From Nocardioides speluncae (GTDB taxonomy: Bacteria > Actinomycetota > Actinomycetes > Propionibacteriales > Nocardioidaceae), in assembly GCF_003121585.1 (NCBI RefSeq), contig NZ_QEOO01000016.1, positions 186,001 to 250,000 of the forward strand: DNA of 64,000 nt. Reading direction: 5' to 3'. The notes under the pieces are model-generated. The model ran no database searches. It saw nothing but the letters and a program-made list of their open reading frames with translations, and was not told the origin of the DNA. Numbering within the stretch: position 1 is the stretch's first letter; every line of letters starts with the position of its first letter. The position numbers were made by a program, and so were the translations under genes. Shown in pieces: positions 36,256 through 46,954 of the stretch.

Positions 36256-37709
36256 CCGAGCAGCATCCCGAGCAGATCGTCCCCGACGAGGTCGCGGACG
36301 CTGCCAACGACCCCAACGCGGCCACCGAAGACACCACCGACGAAGCTGCCGACGAGGCCGAGGCCAAGGCAGCGGCCGAGGATGCCGCCGAGGCGGCGGC
36401 CGCGGCAAAGCGCGCCGAGGAGCAGGCGGCGGCCGACAAGTACGACCAGATGATGCGGCTCGCCGACCTCTTCGACTCGACCGGCGAGGAGATGCGGGTG
36501 CGCGCCCAGCTCGGCGCGCAGGTCCTCGGCGACGAGGACGTGGCGGAGTCGGCGGAGCTGGCGCGGGCCACCTTCACCACGGCCGAGGAGGACATCCTCG
36601 CCGCGACGTCCGGCAAGCACGGCCTGCTCTCCCGCTCGATCGAGCTCGACGCAGACGCGCTGATCGTGCGGGCCACGGTGCTGACCTATCGCTGGATCGA
36701 CGAGCTTCAGTACGCCGCCTACCGCACCCTCGGCTCGATCGCCGGACGGGCGATCGGCTACCTCGCACCCGAGGTCGAGCTCGGTGGCGCGGTCGTCTCG
36801 GCCGGCCTGATCGAGACCGACGCGCTGGACCGCGAGGGGCTCGCGGCGTACCTCAACGAGCTCGCCGACAACAACCCGGAGCTGATGGAGCACGTCACCA
36901 GCGGTGGTGGCGGACTGCTCGACAGCCTGCAGATGCGCTCGCTGCTCACCGCCGGCGTCATGGGCGGACCCGACGGCGCCGCGGCGGCACGTGGCGGGCT
37001 GCGCGCGGCCGGGGTCGAGCCGTTCCCGCACGACGCGATGTCGGCACTGCGCGACATCGCCGGCGCCTTCGAGGAGAGCGGCGAGGCCGAGTCGGCGGCA
37101 GACGCGGCGGCCGCGGAGGCAGACGTCCCCCGCAACATCGAGGAGCTGATGGCGACGCTCGAGTCGCTCGGCGCCGGCGTCGCCGTGCAGAAGCTGGCAC
37201 CAAGCCGCTACATCGCCTACCTCGCGGGCCAGGAGGCCCGCCGGGCCAGCGACGGCCCGCTGCGGCTGGTCGGCGGTGACCACTCGGCGTACGCCTCGGA
37301 GGTGGTCGGCCACATCGAGGCGGCGGTCAACGGCGACGGCGGGGCCCGGGTAATGCTGGTCGGCTCCGCGCAGGGCGGAGTCACCGCTGCGGAGATCGCG
37401 GCGGAGGCGTCGTCGGACAAGTTCGTGATCGACCAGGTGATCACCGCCGGGGCGCCGTCCGCCCAGGTGCCGGTGATCCCGGCCGAGACCAACGTGCTCT
37501 CGCTGGAGGACCGCTCCGACCCGGTCGCGTTGCTCGGTTCGCTGATCAACGCCGGCGTCACCAACCGGCTGACCGTCGTGTTCGACGGCGGCCAGGCAGA
37601 CGGTGACAGCATCTACGTCGTCGGCGGCCGCGCTGCCGACACCGCTACCCACCCGGACCTGCGCGCGGCGATCACGCGTATCCAGGAACTCGGCTTCCTA
37701 GCTGGCTGA
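36252..37709 (+). CDS. Alpha/beta hydrolase-like protein with lost catalytic residues, module 2
   Basis: A 485-residue paralogue of the 33207 hydrolase, with an extra acidic/Ala-rich N-terminal stretch (about 1-55) before the matching helical pair (KYDQMMRLADLFDSTGEEMRVR). The hydrolase fold is kept (VITAGAPSAQVPVIPAETNVLSLEDRSDPV), but the nucleophile elbow GxSxG reads GSAQG, with Ala373 in place of Ser. The segment matching the catalytic DLHHYV reads GDSIYV, so His is lost too. Likely a pseudoenzyme that keeps a binding or scaffold role. Confidence 0.72.
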   Translation: MTEQHPEQIVPDEVADAANDPNAATEDTTDEAADEAEAKAAAEDAAEAAAAAKRAEEQAAADKYDQMMRLADLFDSTGEEMRVRAQLGAQVLGDEDVAESAELARATFTTAEEDILAATSGKHGLLSRSIELDADALIVRATVLTYRWIDELQYAAYRTLGSIAGRAIGYLAPEVELGGAVVSAGLIETDALDREGLAAYLNELADNNPELMEHVTSGGGGLLDSLQMRSLLTAGVMGGPDGAAAARGGLRAAGVEPFPHDAMSALRDIAGAFEESGEAESAADAAAAEADVPRNIEELMATLESLGAGVAVQKLAPSRYIAYLAGQEARRASDGPLRLVGGDHSAYASEVVGHIEAAVNGDGGARVMLVGSAQGGVTAAEIAAEASSDKFVIDQVITAGAPSAQVPVIPAETNVLSLEDRSDPVALLGSLINAGVTNRLTVVFDGGQADGDSIYVVGGRAADTATHPDLRAAITRIQELGFLAG

Positions 37710-37728
37710 GCTGACCGGCACCCGTGAG

Positions 37729-37816
37729 GGCGCGGCGCGCCCGCAGCTGGACTGAGGAGCAAAGCGAGCGCAGCGAGCAAGCGACGAGGGAAGCTGCGGG
37801 TCACGAGCGCCGCGCC
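37729..37816. terminator. Large hairpin with GCGAGC repeats between convergent genes
   Basis: GGCGCGGCGC and CCGCAGCT on the left pair with AGCTGCGG and GCGCCGCGCC on the right; the loop carries GCGAGCGCAGCGAGC-type short repeats seen often in high-GC actinobacteria. Lies between convergent genes and may terminate both. Confidence 0.55.
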
Positions 37817-37839
37817 ACGCGCGAGCGGAGCGAGCGCAA

Positions 37840-39225
37840 TTAGAGAATGTCGTGGACAAACTCGGCGAGCTGGGTGAGGTTGCGACACTCGACCATCGGC
37901 ACCAGCTCGGCGTACTCGCGGGCGGCGGAGTCGCCGGTGCCCCACTGCCGCGATGATTCCGGGTTGAGCCACCAGGCGTGCCGCGCGGAGTCGGCCATCT
38001 CGCGGAGCGCTGGCAGCGCGAGGTCGGAGTAGTTGGAGCGGGCGTCACCGAGGATCAGCAGCGACGACTTGGGGCCGAGCGCGGCGGCGTACTCGTCCTG
38101 GAACTTCGTGAACGCGCGCCCGTAGTTGGTCCGCCCCCACAGCGCGGCCTGTGAGGCGCTGGCGCCGAGGTCCGCGAGTACGTCGACGGGGTCGGCGCCG
38201 GGCCGGAAGTACGACGTCACCTCGTGCACGGTGTCGACGAAGGTGAACGCGCGCATCCCCGCGAACTGCTCGCGGAGCGCGAAGACCAGCAGCAGCGTGA
38301 ACTGCGCGAAGTTGGCGACCGACCCGCTGACGTCGCAGAGCACGACCAGCTCGGTGCGGTGCGGCCGCTTCGGCTTGTGGTGGGTGGTCAGCGGGACGCC
38401 ACCGGTGGAGATCGAGGCCCGGACGGTACGCCGGAAGTCGAGCGGGCCGCGGCGGCGAGCGTGGTGCTCCTGGGTGAGCCGGGTCGCCAGCCGCCTGGCG
38501 AGCGGGTAGATCTCGCGGCGCATGTCGGCCAGCTCGCCGCGTCGGGCGTTGATGAAGTCGATCCGGTCGATGGTCGGCCGGACCGCGATCCGCGCGACGT
38601 GCTCGGGGCCCTTCTGCTCCGCGATCCGGCGGCGGGCGTCGCCCTCGGCGAGCCGGGTGAACGCTTCCGCGCGCCCGTTCGCGGTCGCCCGTGCCGACTC
38701 CTCGTCACCCTCGCCAGAAGCAAGCAGCGCCTGCATGAGCGCGAACACCAGGCCGTCCGGATCGACCCGCTTCATCGCGGCGTACGACGACCAGGACGAC
38801 TCGCCCTCCGCCCGTCCCGGCATCGCCCCGAACCGGCCGACCGCCTCGCCGGCCAGCTGCCGGAGCCGGTCCTCCTCGTTGGTGATCAGCGCCTCCAGCA
38901 GCTCGTCGCGGAACTCCTGCAGCGCCTCCCCCGAGTCGCGGACCGTCCCCGCGTCAGAGTCCTCATCGGCCTCGGCGGCGTCGGTCGCGGCGCCGTCGCC
39001 CACCAGCCTCGGGAACCACAGGTCGAAGAGCGAGTCGAACGTCGGCCGCTGCGCCTGCCGCTTGACCAGCGTGGCGGCGTACGCCGTGCGGACCACCTCG
39101 CGCGAGTCCCAGGTCACCGACTGCAGGGCGGTCAGTGCGTCGAGATCCTCTGCGAGCGAGACCGCCAGCCCGGCCTCGCGGAGTGCCTCCACGAAGCCGA
39201 TGTGCCGGTCGAGCAGCCCGCTCAT
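37840..39225 (-). CDS. VWA-domain protein (CoxE-like)
   Basis: A 461-residue VWA CoxE-like protein. The N-terminal helical half (about 1-240) is followed by a von Willebrand A domain (about 250-440) with the MIDAS motif DVSGSVANF and a later Thr/Asp contact in AALWGRTNYG. VWA proteins of this group act with MoxR ATPases as metal-dependent chaperones or maturation factors. The MoxR gene is 7 bases upstream in the same direction, and no CO dehydrogenase genes are nearby, so the client is unknown. Confidence 0.87.
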   Translation of the reverse strand: MSGLLDRHIGFVEALREAGLAVSLAEDLDALTALQSVTWDSREVVRTAYAATLVKRQAQRPTFDSLFDLWFPRLVGDGAATDAAEADEDSDAGTVRDSGEALQEFRDELLEALITNEEDRLRQLAGEAVGRFGAMPGRAEGESSWSSYAAMKRVDPDGLVFALMQALLASGEGDEESARATANGRAEAFTRLAEGDARRRIAEQKGPEHVARIAVRPTIDRIDFINARRGELADMRREIYPLARRLATRLTQEHHARRRGPLDFRRTVRASISTGGVPLTTHHKPKRPHRTELVVLCDVSGSVANFAQFTLLLVFALREQFAGMRAFTFVDTVHEVTSYFRPGADPVDVLADLGASASQAALWGRTNYGRAFTKFQDEYAAALGPKSSLLILGDARSNYSDLALPALREMADSARHAWWLNPESSRQWGTGDSAAREYAELVPMVECRNLTQLAEFVHDIL

Positions 39226-39232
39226 GACGACC

Positions 39233-40108
39233 TCATGACCGGGAAGCTGCCAGCTTGAGCTCGCGGACGGCGCGGTCGTGGTCCGACGCGTGCTTGAGTA
39301 CGACGCCGAGGGTGCGCGCGACGGCGGCTTCGTCGAGCGAGCCGATCTGCAGCGCGACCAGGGTGCGGGCCCAGTCGACGGACTCCGCGATCGACGGCGA
39401 CTTCTTGAGCTCGAGCGCTCGCATCCGGCCGACGAACTCGACCAGCTGCGCGGCGAGCGTGTCCTCGACGCCCGGCACCTGGGAGAGCACGATCTCCCGC
39501 TCCCGCTCGGCGTCCGGGTAGTCCAGGTGCAGGTAGAGGCAGCGCCGCTTGACGGCCTCGGACAGCTCGCGGGTGGCGTTGGAGGTGAGCACGACGAACG
39601 GACGCCGTACCGCCGCGACGGTGCCGAGCTCCGGGATCGTGACCTGGAAGTCCGACAGCACCTCCAGTAGCAGCCCTTCGACCTCGACGTCGGTCTTGTC
39701 CACCTCGTCGACGAGCAGCACCGTCGGCTCGGAGCGCCGGATCGCGGTCAACAAGGGCCGGGTCAGCAGGAACTCGTCGGTGAAGATGTCGTCGTGGGTC
39801 TCCTCCCATGCCTGGTCGCCGGCGGCCTGGATCCGGAGCAGCTGCTTCTTGTAGTTCCACTCGTAGAGCGCCCGGGCCTCGTCCAGCCCCTCGTAACACT
39901 GCAGCCGCACCAGCTCAGCACCCGTCGCCCGGGCCACTGCCTTCGCCAGCTCGGTCTTGCCGACCCCGGCCGGCCCTTCGACCAGCAGCGGCTTCTCCAG
40001 CGCCCCCGCGAGGTACGCCGTCGTCGCGGTGGCCTCGTCGGCGAGATAGCCCGCCTCCCCGAGGCTCTTGGCGGCGGTGTCGGGCGAGGAGAACCAGGCA
40101 GAGGTCAC
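39233..40108 (-). CDS. MoxR-family AAA+ ATPase
   Basis: A 291-residue AAA+ ATPase: Walker A GPAGVGKT (45-52), Walker B VLLVDEVDKTD and sensor-1 region VVLTSNATRELSEAVKRRCLYLHLDYP. Works with the VWA protein encoded immediately downstream as a chaperone pair that remodels or loads cofactor into a target. Confidence 0.92.
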   Translation of the reverse strand: MTSAWFSSPDTAAKSLGEAGYLADEATATTAYLAGALEKPLLVEGPAGVGKTELAKAVARATGAELVRLQCYEGLDEARALYEWNYKKQLLRIQAAGDQAWEETHDDIFTDEFLLTRPLLTAIRRSEPTVLLVDEVDKTDVEVEGLLLEVLSDFQVTIPELGTVAAVRRPFVVLTSNATRELSEAVKRRCLYLHLDYPDAEREREIVLSQVPGVEDTLAAQLVEFVGRMRALELKKSPSIAESVDWARTLVALQIGSLDEAAVARTLGVVLKHASDHDRAVRELKLAASRS

Positions 40109-40245
40109 TCCGTGAGCATAGGCGGGCCCACCACTGGGCCGGCTCTGCGAAGGTGTTGTCGAGATTCGCCGGGCGGCTCCGTCGTACCAGATGACAGCCA
40201 GTAACCAGGCCGTGAAGGCCGAACCCGCACCCAGAGGAGACCCTC

Positions 40246-40644
40246 GTGAAGTACGTCATCCTGATCCACTCCAACCCGCAGCCCTGGGGTCACCCGACGC
40301 CGAACTTCCTGCCGGAGTACGAAGCGCTGTCTCCGGCGGAGCGCGAGCAGCTGGACAAGGAGTTCGAAGCCTTCCTCGGCGAACTGCACGCCGCCGGGGA
40401 GCTCGTGAGCGGCGAGGCGCTGGGCGACCCGACGACCTCGAAGCTCTATCGGGCGAGCAGCCACGACGACCCGCCGGTCGCCACCGACGGGCCCTACTCG
40501 GAGAGCAAGGAGCACCTCGCCGGGTTCTTCCTGATCGACGTGGCCAGCCAGGAGCGCGCGGAGGAGATCGCCGTGCGCTTCTCGGGGCCGGGCGAGACCG
40601 TCGAGCTGCGTCCGGCGATGTGGTCGGGCGGCGACGAGGCGTGA
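40246..40644 (+). CDS. YCII/DGPF-domain protein linked to ECF42 sigma factor
   Basis: A 132-residue YCII-related protein with the DGPF-type motif as VATDGPYSESKEHLAGFFLIDV (about 84-105). DGPF proteins are the standard neighbours and probable targets of ECF42 sigma factors; their reaction is unknown. GTG/TGA overlap with the sigma gene. Confidence 0.88.
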   Translation: MKYVILIHSNPQPWGHPTPNFLPEYEALSPAEREQLDKEFEAFLGELHAAGELVSGEALGDPTTSKLYRASSHDDPPVATDGPYSESKEHLAGFFLIDVASQERAEEIAVRFSGPGETVELRPAMWSGGDEA

Positions 40645-41861
40645 GCGGCGAGCGGTTCGAGGACGTGTGGCGCCGCGAGGTGCCGCACGTCCTCGCCGCC
40701 CTGACCCGCAGGTACGGCGACTTCGACGGCGCCGAGGACGCCGTTCAGGAGGCGCTCGCGACGGCCGCCCGCGAGTGGCCGCGCACGGGCCCGCCCGACA
40801 GCCCGCGGTCGTGGTTGGTGCGGGTGGCATCGCGTCGGCTCGTGGATGCCTGGCGGAGCGACCTGGCCCGGTCCGCGAGAGAGCAGGCCTACACCGCCCG
40901 CGAGGACGGACCGCCGCCCGAGGCGCAGGCGGCCGACGACAGCCTGCAGCTGCTTCTCCTCTGCTGCCACCCGGCGCTTCCACGCGCGTCGCAGGTCGCG
41001 CTCACCCTGCGTGCGGTGGGCGGCCTGACCACCCAGCAGATCGCCGCGGCGTTCCTGGTGCCTACCGCCACGATGGCGCAGCGGGTGAGCCGGGCGAAGG
41101 CGGCCCTGCGGTCGAACGGAGCGCACTTCGACCAGCTGCCGGCCGCCGAGCTGCCCGCGCGGCTGGCCGCCGTACAGCAGGTGCTGTACCTGGTGTTCAA
41201 CGAGGGGTACACGTCCAGCGGCGGCGACCACCTGCTCGACGTCTCGCTGACCCGGGAGGCGATCCGGCTAACCCGGGAGCTGCGGGCCCGGCTTCCGGAC
41301 GATCCCGAGGTGGCAGGCCTGCTCGCACTGATGCTGCTCACCGATGCGCGGTCCGCGGCCCGGACCGACGCCCGCGGTGACCTGATCCCGCTGGAGCGTC
41401 AGGACCGCAGCCGGTGGGACCGCGACGCCGTTGCCGAGGGCGTCGCGCTGGTGCAGGCGGCGCTCCCCGACGGCACGGTCGGGCCGTTCCAGCTGCAGGC
41501 CGCGATCGCCGCCGTCCATGCGGAGGCGACGACCTCGGCCGAGACCGACTGGCTGCAGATCACCATGCTCTACCGGATGCTGGCGCGGGTCGCGCCCGGT
41601 CCGATGGTGACCCTCAACCTGGCCGTGGCGACCGGCATGGCGCACGGTGCGGCAGCCGGGCTCGCCGTGGTCGAGCCGCTGCGCACCGACCCGGCGCTCG
41701 CCCGCAACCACCGGCTGCCCGCCGTCCGCGCCCACCTGCTGGAGCTGGCCGGTCAGCCGGACGAGGCCCGCGCCGAGTACGCCGCCGCGGCGCGGCTGAC
41801 GACCAGCGTTCCGGAGCAGCGCTACCTCAACGCCCGCGCCAGTTCACTTGCCGAGCGTTAG
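40641..41861 (+). CDS. ECF42-type sigma factor with TPR-like extension
   Basis: A 406-residue sigma factor. Region 2 (about 10-75, FDGAEDAVQEALATAAREWP) and region 4 (about 110-165, LTTQQIAAAFLVPTATMAQRVSRAK) are followed by a 230-residue helical C-terminal extension (VLYLVFNEGYTSS; FQLQAAIAAVHAEA; YRMLARVAPGPMVTLNLAVA) characteristic of ECF42. There is no anti-sigma gene; in this group the extension itself is thought to control activity. GTG start overlaps the DGPF gene stop. Confidence 0.9.
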   Translation: MSGERFEDVWRREVPHVLAALTRRYGDFDGAEDAVQEALATAAREWPRTGPPDSPRSWLVRVASRRLVDAWRSDLARSAREQAYTAREDGPPPEAQAADDSLQLLLLCCHPALPRASQVALTLRAVGGLTTQQIAAAFLVPTATMAQRVSRAKAALRSNGAHFDQLPAAELPARLAAVQQVLYLVFNEGYTSSGGDHLLDVSLTREAIRLTRELRARLPDDPEVAGLLALMLLTDARSAARTDARGDLIPLERQDRSRWDRDAVAEGVALVQAALPDGTVGPFQLQAAIAAVHAEATTSAETDWLQITMLYRMLARVAPGPMVTLNLAVATGMAHGAAAGLAVVEPLRTDPALARNHRLPAVRAHLLELAGQPDEARAEYAAAARLTTSVPEQRYLNARASSLAER

Positions 41862-41904
41862 GCAGCCGTTAGGGCCGGCTCGAGCGGCGTTAGGGGCGCG
41901 TTAG
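41856..41904 (+). promoter_or_regulatory. Four phased CGTTAG repeats, candidate KdpE operator
   Basis: CGTTAG at 41856, 41867, 41888 and 41899: two pairs with an 11-bp step, the pairs 21 bp apart. An 11-bp direct-repeat step is the usual spacing for OmpR/PhoB-class dimers such as KdpE. They lie just upstream of the first gene of the kdp run; the first copy overlaps the sigma-factor stop. Confidence 0.5.
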
Positions 41905-41945
41905 CAACCTGGGTGGAGCCCGCGAGCGGGTGTCCACTCGGAGTT

Positions 41946-42326
41946 GTGACCATCAAAGTGGCACTGCAGCCTGCGCAGACGAAGCCCAGGCGCAGCATGC
42001 TCCACGAGCCGGGAGTCCGGTTCGCGGTCAGCAACGCCGTATTCGTCGGCTGCCTGTTCGGCTGCCGCGGCGCCGGGCTCCGGCCCGCCTTCACCGAGGC
42101 CATCGTGTACGTCGCGGTCGCGGCGTGCGCGCTGGCACTCCCGCCGGCGTACGCCGCCGGCATCGGCGGGTCGGCCTGGGCGCTGTTCACCGGGTTCGTC
42201 GAGAACGAGTACGGCGTCCTCACGTTCGCGCAGGCCGACCTCGTCCGGTTCGCGCTGCTGGTGGCGACCGGCGTCGCCGTCGCGATGCTCACCAACCGTC
42301 CCCCTGCCTATCGGAGCCATGAATGA
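41946..42326 (+). CDS. Small membrane protein at the head of the kdp locus
   Basis: A 126-residue protein with three predicted helices (about 30-48, 52-85 and 100-118). I do not recognise the family; the spacing of helices recalls the DUF4118 membrane part of KdpD, but this is weak. GTG 41946 follows GGAGTT. Its stop overlaps the start of the next gene, and the run continues to kdpF, so it is probably transcribed with the potassium pump. Confidence 0.6.
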   Translation: MTIKVALQPAQTKPRRSMLHEPGVRFAVSNAVFVGCLFGCRGAGLRPAFTEAIVYVAVAACALALPPAYAAGIGGSAWALFTGFVENEYGVLTFAQADLVRFALLVATGVAVAMLTNRPPAYRSHE

Positions 42327-42568
42327 GCGACGTGCTCTACCCAGTCCTGACCATCGTCTTCTTCGCGGTCACCGTGCTGATCGTGAAGCCCGGATCCAGC
42401 GATGGGCGCCGTCGCGAGCGCCGTCAGGCGGGTGTGATGGCAAGGCGGCGGAGCGAAGGCGGGCCGGAGGCCCGTCGAGTCTTCGCCAACGCAGCCAGCG
42501 CGCCCGCATGGCGGCGCGCAGCAGGCGGCCATCGCTGGATCCGGGCTGAGGGGGTCGAGCGCCTGTGA
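42323..42568 (+). CDS. Small kdp-associated membrane protein interrupted in frame by a repeat element
   Basis: 81 residues as written. The first 22 (MSDVLYPVLTIVFFAVTVLIVK) form one membrane helix and the last five are GVERL. Together they look like the roughly 27-residue single-helix protein often found just before kdpF in actinobacteria. The 54 residues between them are Arg-rich and encoded by an inserted 157-bp element plus five bases, which keeps the frame. The protein may still insert in the membrane with a basic loop. Stop overlaps the kdpF start. Confidence 0.65.
   Translation: MSDVLYPVLTIVFFAVTVLIVKPGSSDGRRRERRQAGVMARRRSEGGPEARRVFANAASAPAWRRAAGGHRWIRAEGVERL
42389..42545. mobile_element. 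157-bp MITE-like element with 17-bp inverted ends
   Basis: CCCGGATCCAGCGATGG at 42389-42405 is a perfect inverted repeat of CCATCGCTGGATCCGGG at 42529-42545. The inside is GC-rich and has no gene of its own. It splits the small kdp protein between its helix and GVERL tail. No clear target-site duplication is visible. It looks like a non-autonomous miniature element; no transposase is present. Confidence 0.75.
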
Positions 42569-42654
42569 ACGCCGAGAGCGTCATCGGCCTGGTCCTGGCA
42601 GTTCTTCTCGTGGGCTACCTCGTGGCGGCCCTCCTCTTCCCGGAGCGTTTCTGA
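42565..42654 (+). CDS. kdpF: KdpF, small stabilising subunit of the K+ pump
   Basis: 29 residues from GTG 42565, too short for routine gene calling: MNAESVIGLVLAVLLVGYLV, then AALLFPERF. One membrane helix ending in the LxPERF motif typical of KdpF, which stabilises the KdpABC complex. It overlaps the preceding stop and is directly followed by the kdpA ATG. Confidence 0.9.
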   Translation: MNAESVIGLVLAVLLVGYLVAALLFPERF

Positions 42655-44330
42655 ATGTCTGACACCACTGCCGGTCTGCTTCAGACCGGCCTGCTGATCG
42701 CTGCCCTGGCGGCGGCGTACCGCCCGCTCGGCACGTGGATGGCGAAGACCTACACCGACGAGAAGCACTGGTCCGCAGAGCGCGTCCTCTACAGATGTAT
42801 CGGCGTCGACCCCGACGCCGACCAGCGCTGGCCCGTCTACGCGCGCAGCCTGCTGGCGTTCTCGGCCGTCAGCCTGCTCGCGCTCTACGTGCTCCAGCGC
42901 GTGCAGCAGCACCTGCCGCTGAGCCTCGACTTCCCCGGCGTGGTCCCGGACCAGGCGTTCAACACCGCGGCGTCGTTCGTGACCAACACCAACTGGCAGT
43001 CGTACTCGGGCGAGGTGACGATGAGCCACCTCACGCAGATGGCCGGGCTCGCCGTACAGAACTTCGTGTCGGCCGCGGTCGGCATGGCCGTCGCTGTGGC
43101 GCTGGTGCGCGGGTTCATGCGGAGCAAGACCGACCGGATCGGCAACTTCTGGGTCGACCTGGTCCGCGGCTGCGTCCGGATCCTGCTGCCGATGTCGGTG
43201 GTCGCCGCGATCGTCCTGGTCGCGCTCGGCGCCATCCAGAACCTCAGTGCCGGCACCGACGCGACGACCCTCACCGAGGGTTTCCAGCGGATCACCGGCG
43301 GCCCGATCGCCTCGCAGGAGGCGATCAAGGAAATCGGCACCAACGGTGGCGGCCCCTACAACGCCAACTCCGCGCACCCGTTCGAGAACCCGAATGCGCT
43401 CAGCAACATGTTCGAGATCTTCCTGCTGCTGGTGATCCCCGTGGCGTTCACGCGGACCTTCGGCCTGATGGTCGGCGACAAGCGCCAGGGCTACGCGATC
43501 CTCGGCGCGATGACCGCGCTGTGGGCGCTGATGGTCACCATCGTGACCTGGGCCGAGGTCTCCGCTCGCGGTACGGCGTACGAAGCTGCCGGCGCCGCCA
43601 TGGAAGGCAAGGAGACCCGCTTCGGTGAGTGGGCGTCGGCGCTGTTCGCGGTGTCCACGACGGGTACGTCGACCGGCTCGGTGAACTCCTTCCACGACTC
43701 CTACACCTCGCTCGGCGGCGGTGCGCTGATCCTCAACATGGGCTTCGGCGAAGTCGCACCCGGCGGCGTCGGCGCCGGCCTCTACGGGATGCTGGTGCTG
43801 GCGATCCTGACCGTGTTCATCGCCGGCCTCATGGTGGGCCGCACGCCGGAGTACCTCGGCCGCAAGATCCAGGCCCGCGAGATCAAGCTGGTCGCGCTCA
43901 ACATCCTGACCATGCCGGCACTCGTGCTCACGGGTACGGCGGTCGCGCTGGGCCTGAACAAGGCGGTGGCCGGTGAGGTCCCGAAGGACTCGATCCTCAA
44001 CCCCGGCCCGCACGGCCTGTCCGAGGTGCTCTACGCCTTCATGTCGGCCGCCAACAACAACGGCTCGGCCTTCGCCGGCATCTCGGTGAACACCGAGTTC
44101 TACAACATCGGGCTCGGGTTCGCGATGCTGCTCGGCCGCTTCATTCCGATCATCCTGGTGCTCGCGCTGGCCGGCTCCCTGGCCCGCCAGACCCCGGTCC
44201 CCGCAACCGCGGGCACGCTGCCGACACACAAGCCGCTGTTCGTCGGGATGCTCGTCGGCGTGGTGCTGATCGTGGCCGGCCTGACCTTCTTCCCCGTTCT
44301 CGCCCTCGGCCCCCTCGCAGAAGGACTCTG

Positions 44331-44331
<1 letters not shown>
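42655..44331 (+). CDS. kdpA: KdpA, K+-translocating subunit
   Basis: A 558-residue membrane subunit with ten or so helices. The four selectivity-filter loops of the K+ channel-like fold are visible: [42 protein letters not shown] and [11 protein letters not shown]. Binds K+ from the outside with high affinity and passes it to KdpB. Length matches the family. One-base overlap (TGATG) with kdpB. Confidence 0.98.
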
Positions 44332-46385
<2,054 letters not shown>

Positions 46386-46401
46386 GAAAGGTTTACCTGA
46401 C

Positions 46402-46950
46402 ATGGCTTCACAGATTCTGGCCGCGGTCCGCGCCCTCGCGGTGCTGACCGTCCTGCTCGGGCTGGCCTACCCACTCGCGATCACCGGCGTCGCCCAGGTG
46501 GCGTTCAACGGGAACGCCGACGGCTCGCTGGTCGAGCGCGACGGCAAGGTGGTCGGCTCCGACCTGATCGGGCAGTCGTACGGCGACGACGCGACGTACT
46601 TCCACGGCCGGCCGTCGGCTGCCGACTACGACCCGACGGCGTCCGGCGCCACCAACCTCGGACCCGAGAACGACGAACTCATCGCCGCGATCGAGGAACG
46701 CCGGGCCGCGGTCGGCGACCACGCGCCTCCGGACGCGCTGCTGGCCAGCGGGTCCGGCCTGGACCCGCACATCTCGCCCACGTACGCCGAACTGCAGGTC
46801 GCCCGAGTCGCCCGTGAGCGCGGCCTGGACGAGGGCGTCGTACGGGATCTGGTCGAGGAGAACACGCAGGGCCGGACGCTTGGCTTCCTCGGCGAACCGC
46901 GTGTCAACGTGCTTAAGCTCAACCTGGCCCTCGACGAGTTGTCAGACTGA
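46402..46950 (+). CDS. kdpC: KdpC, chaperone subunit of the K+ pump
   Basis: A 182-residue protein with one N-terminal membrane helix (about 5-27, AAVRALAVLTVLLGLAYPLAI) and the conserved soluble domain (SLVERDGKVVGSDLIGQ, YFHGRPSAADYDPTASGATNLGP, SGSGLDPHISP, VNVLKLNLAL). Increases nucleotide affinity of KdpB. Ribosome-binding site GAAAGG. Confidence 0.97.
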   Translation: MASQILAAVRALAVLTVLLGLAYPLAITGVAQVAFNGNADGSLVERDGKVVGSDLIGQSYGDDATYFHGRPSAADYDPTASGATNLGPENDELIAAIEERRAAVGDHAPPDALLASGSGLDPHISPTYAELQVARVARERGLDEGVVRDLVEENTQGRTLGFLGEPRVNVLKLNLALDELSD

Positions 46951-46954
46951 GGGT

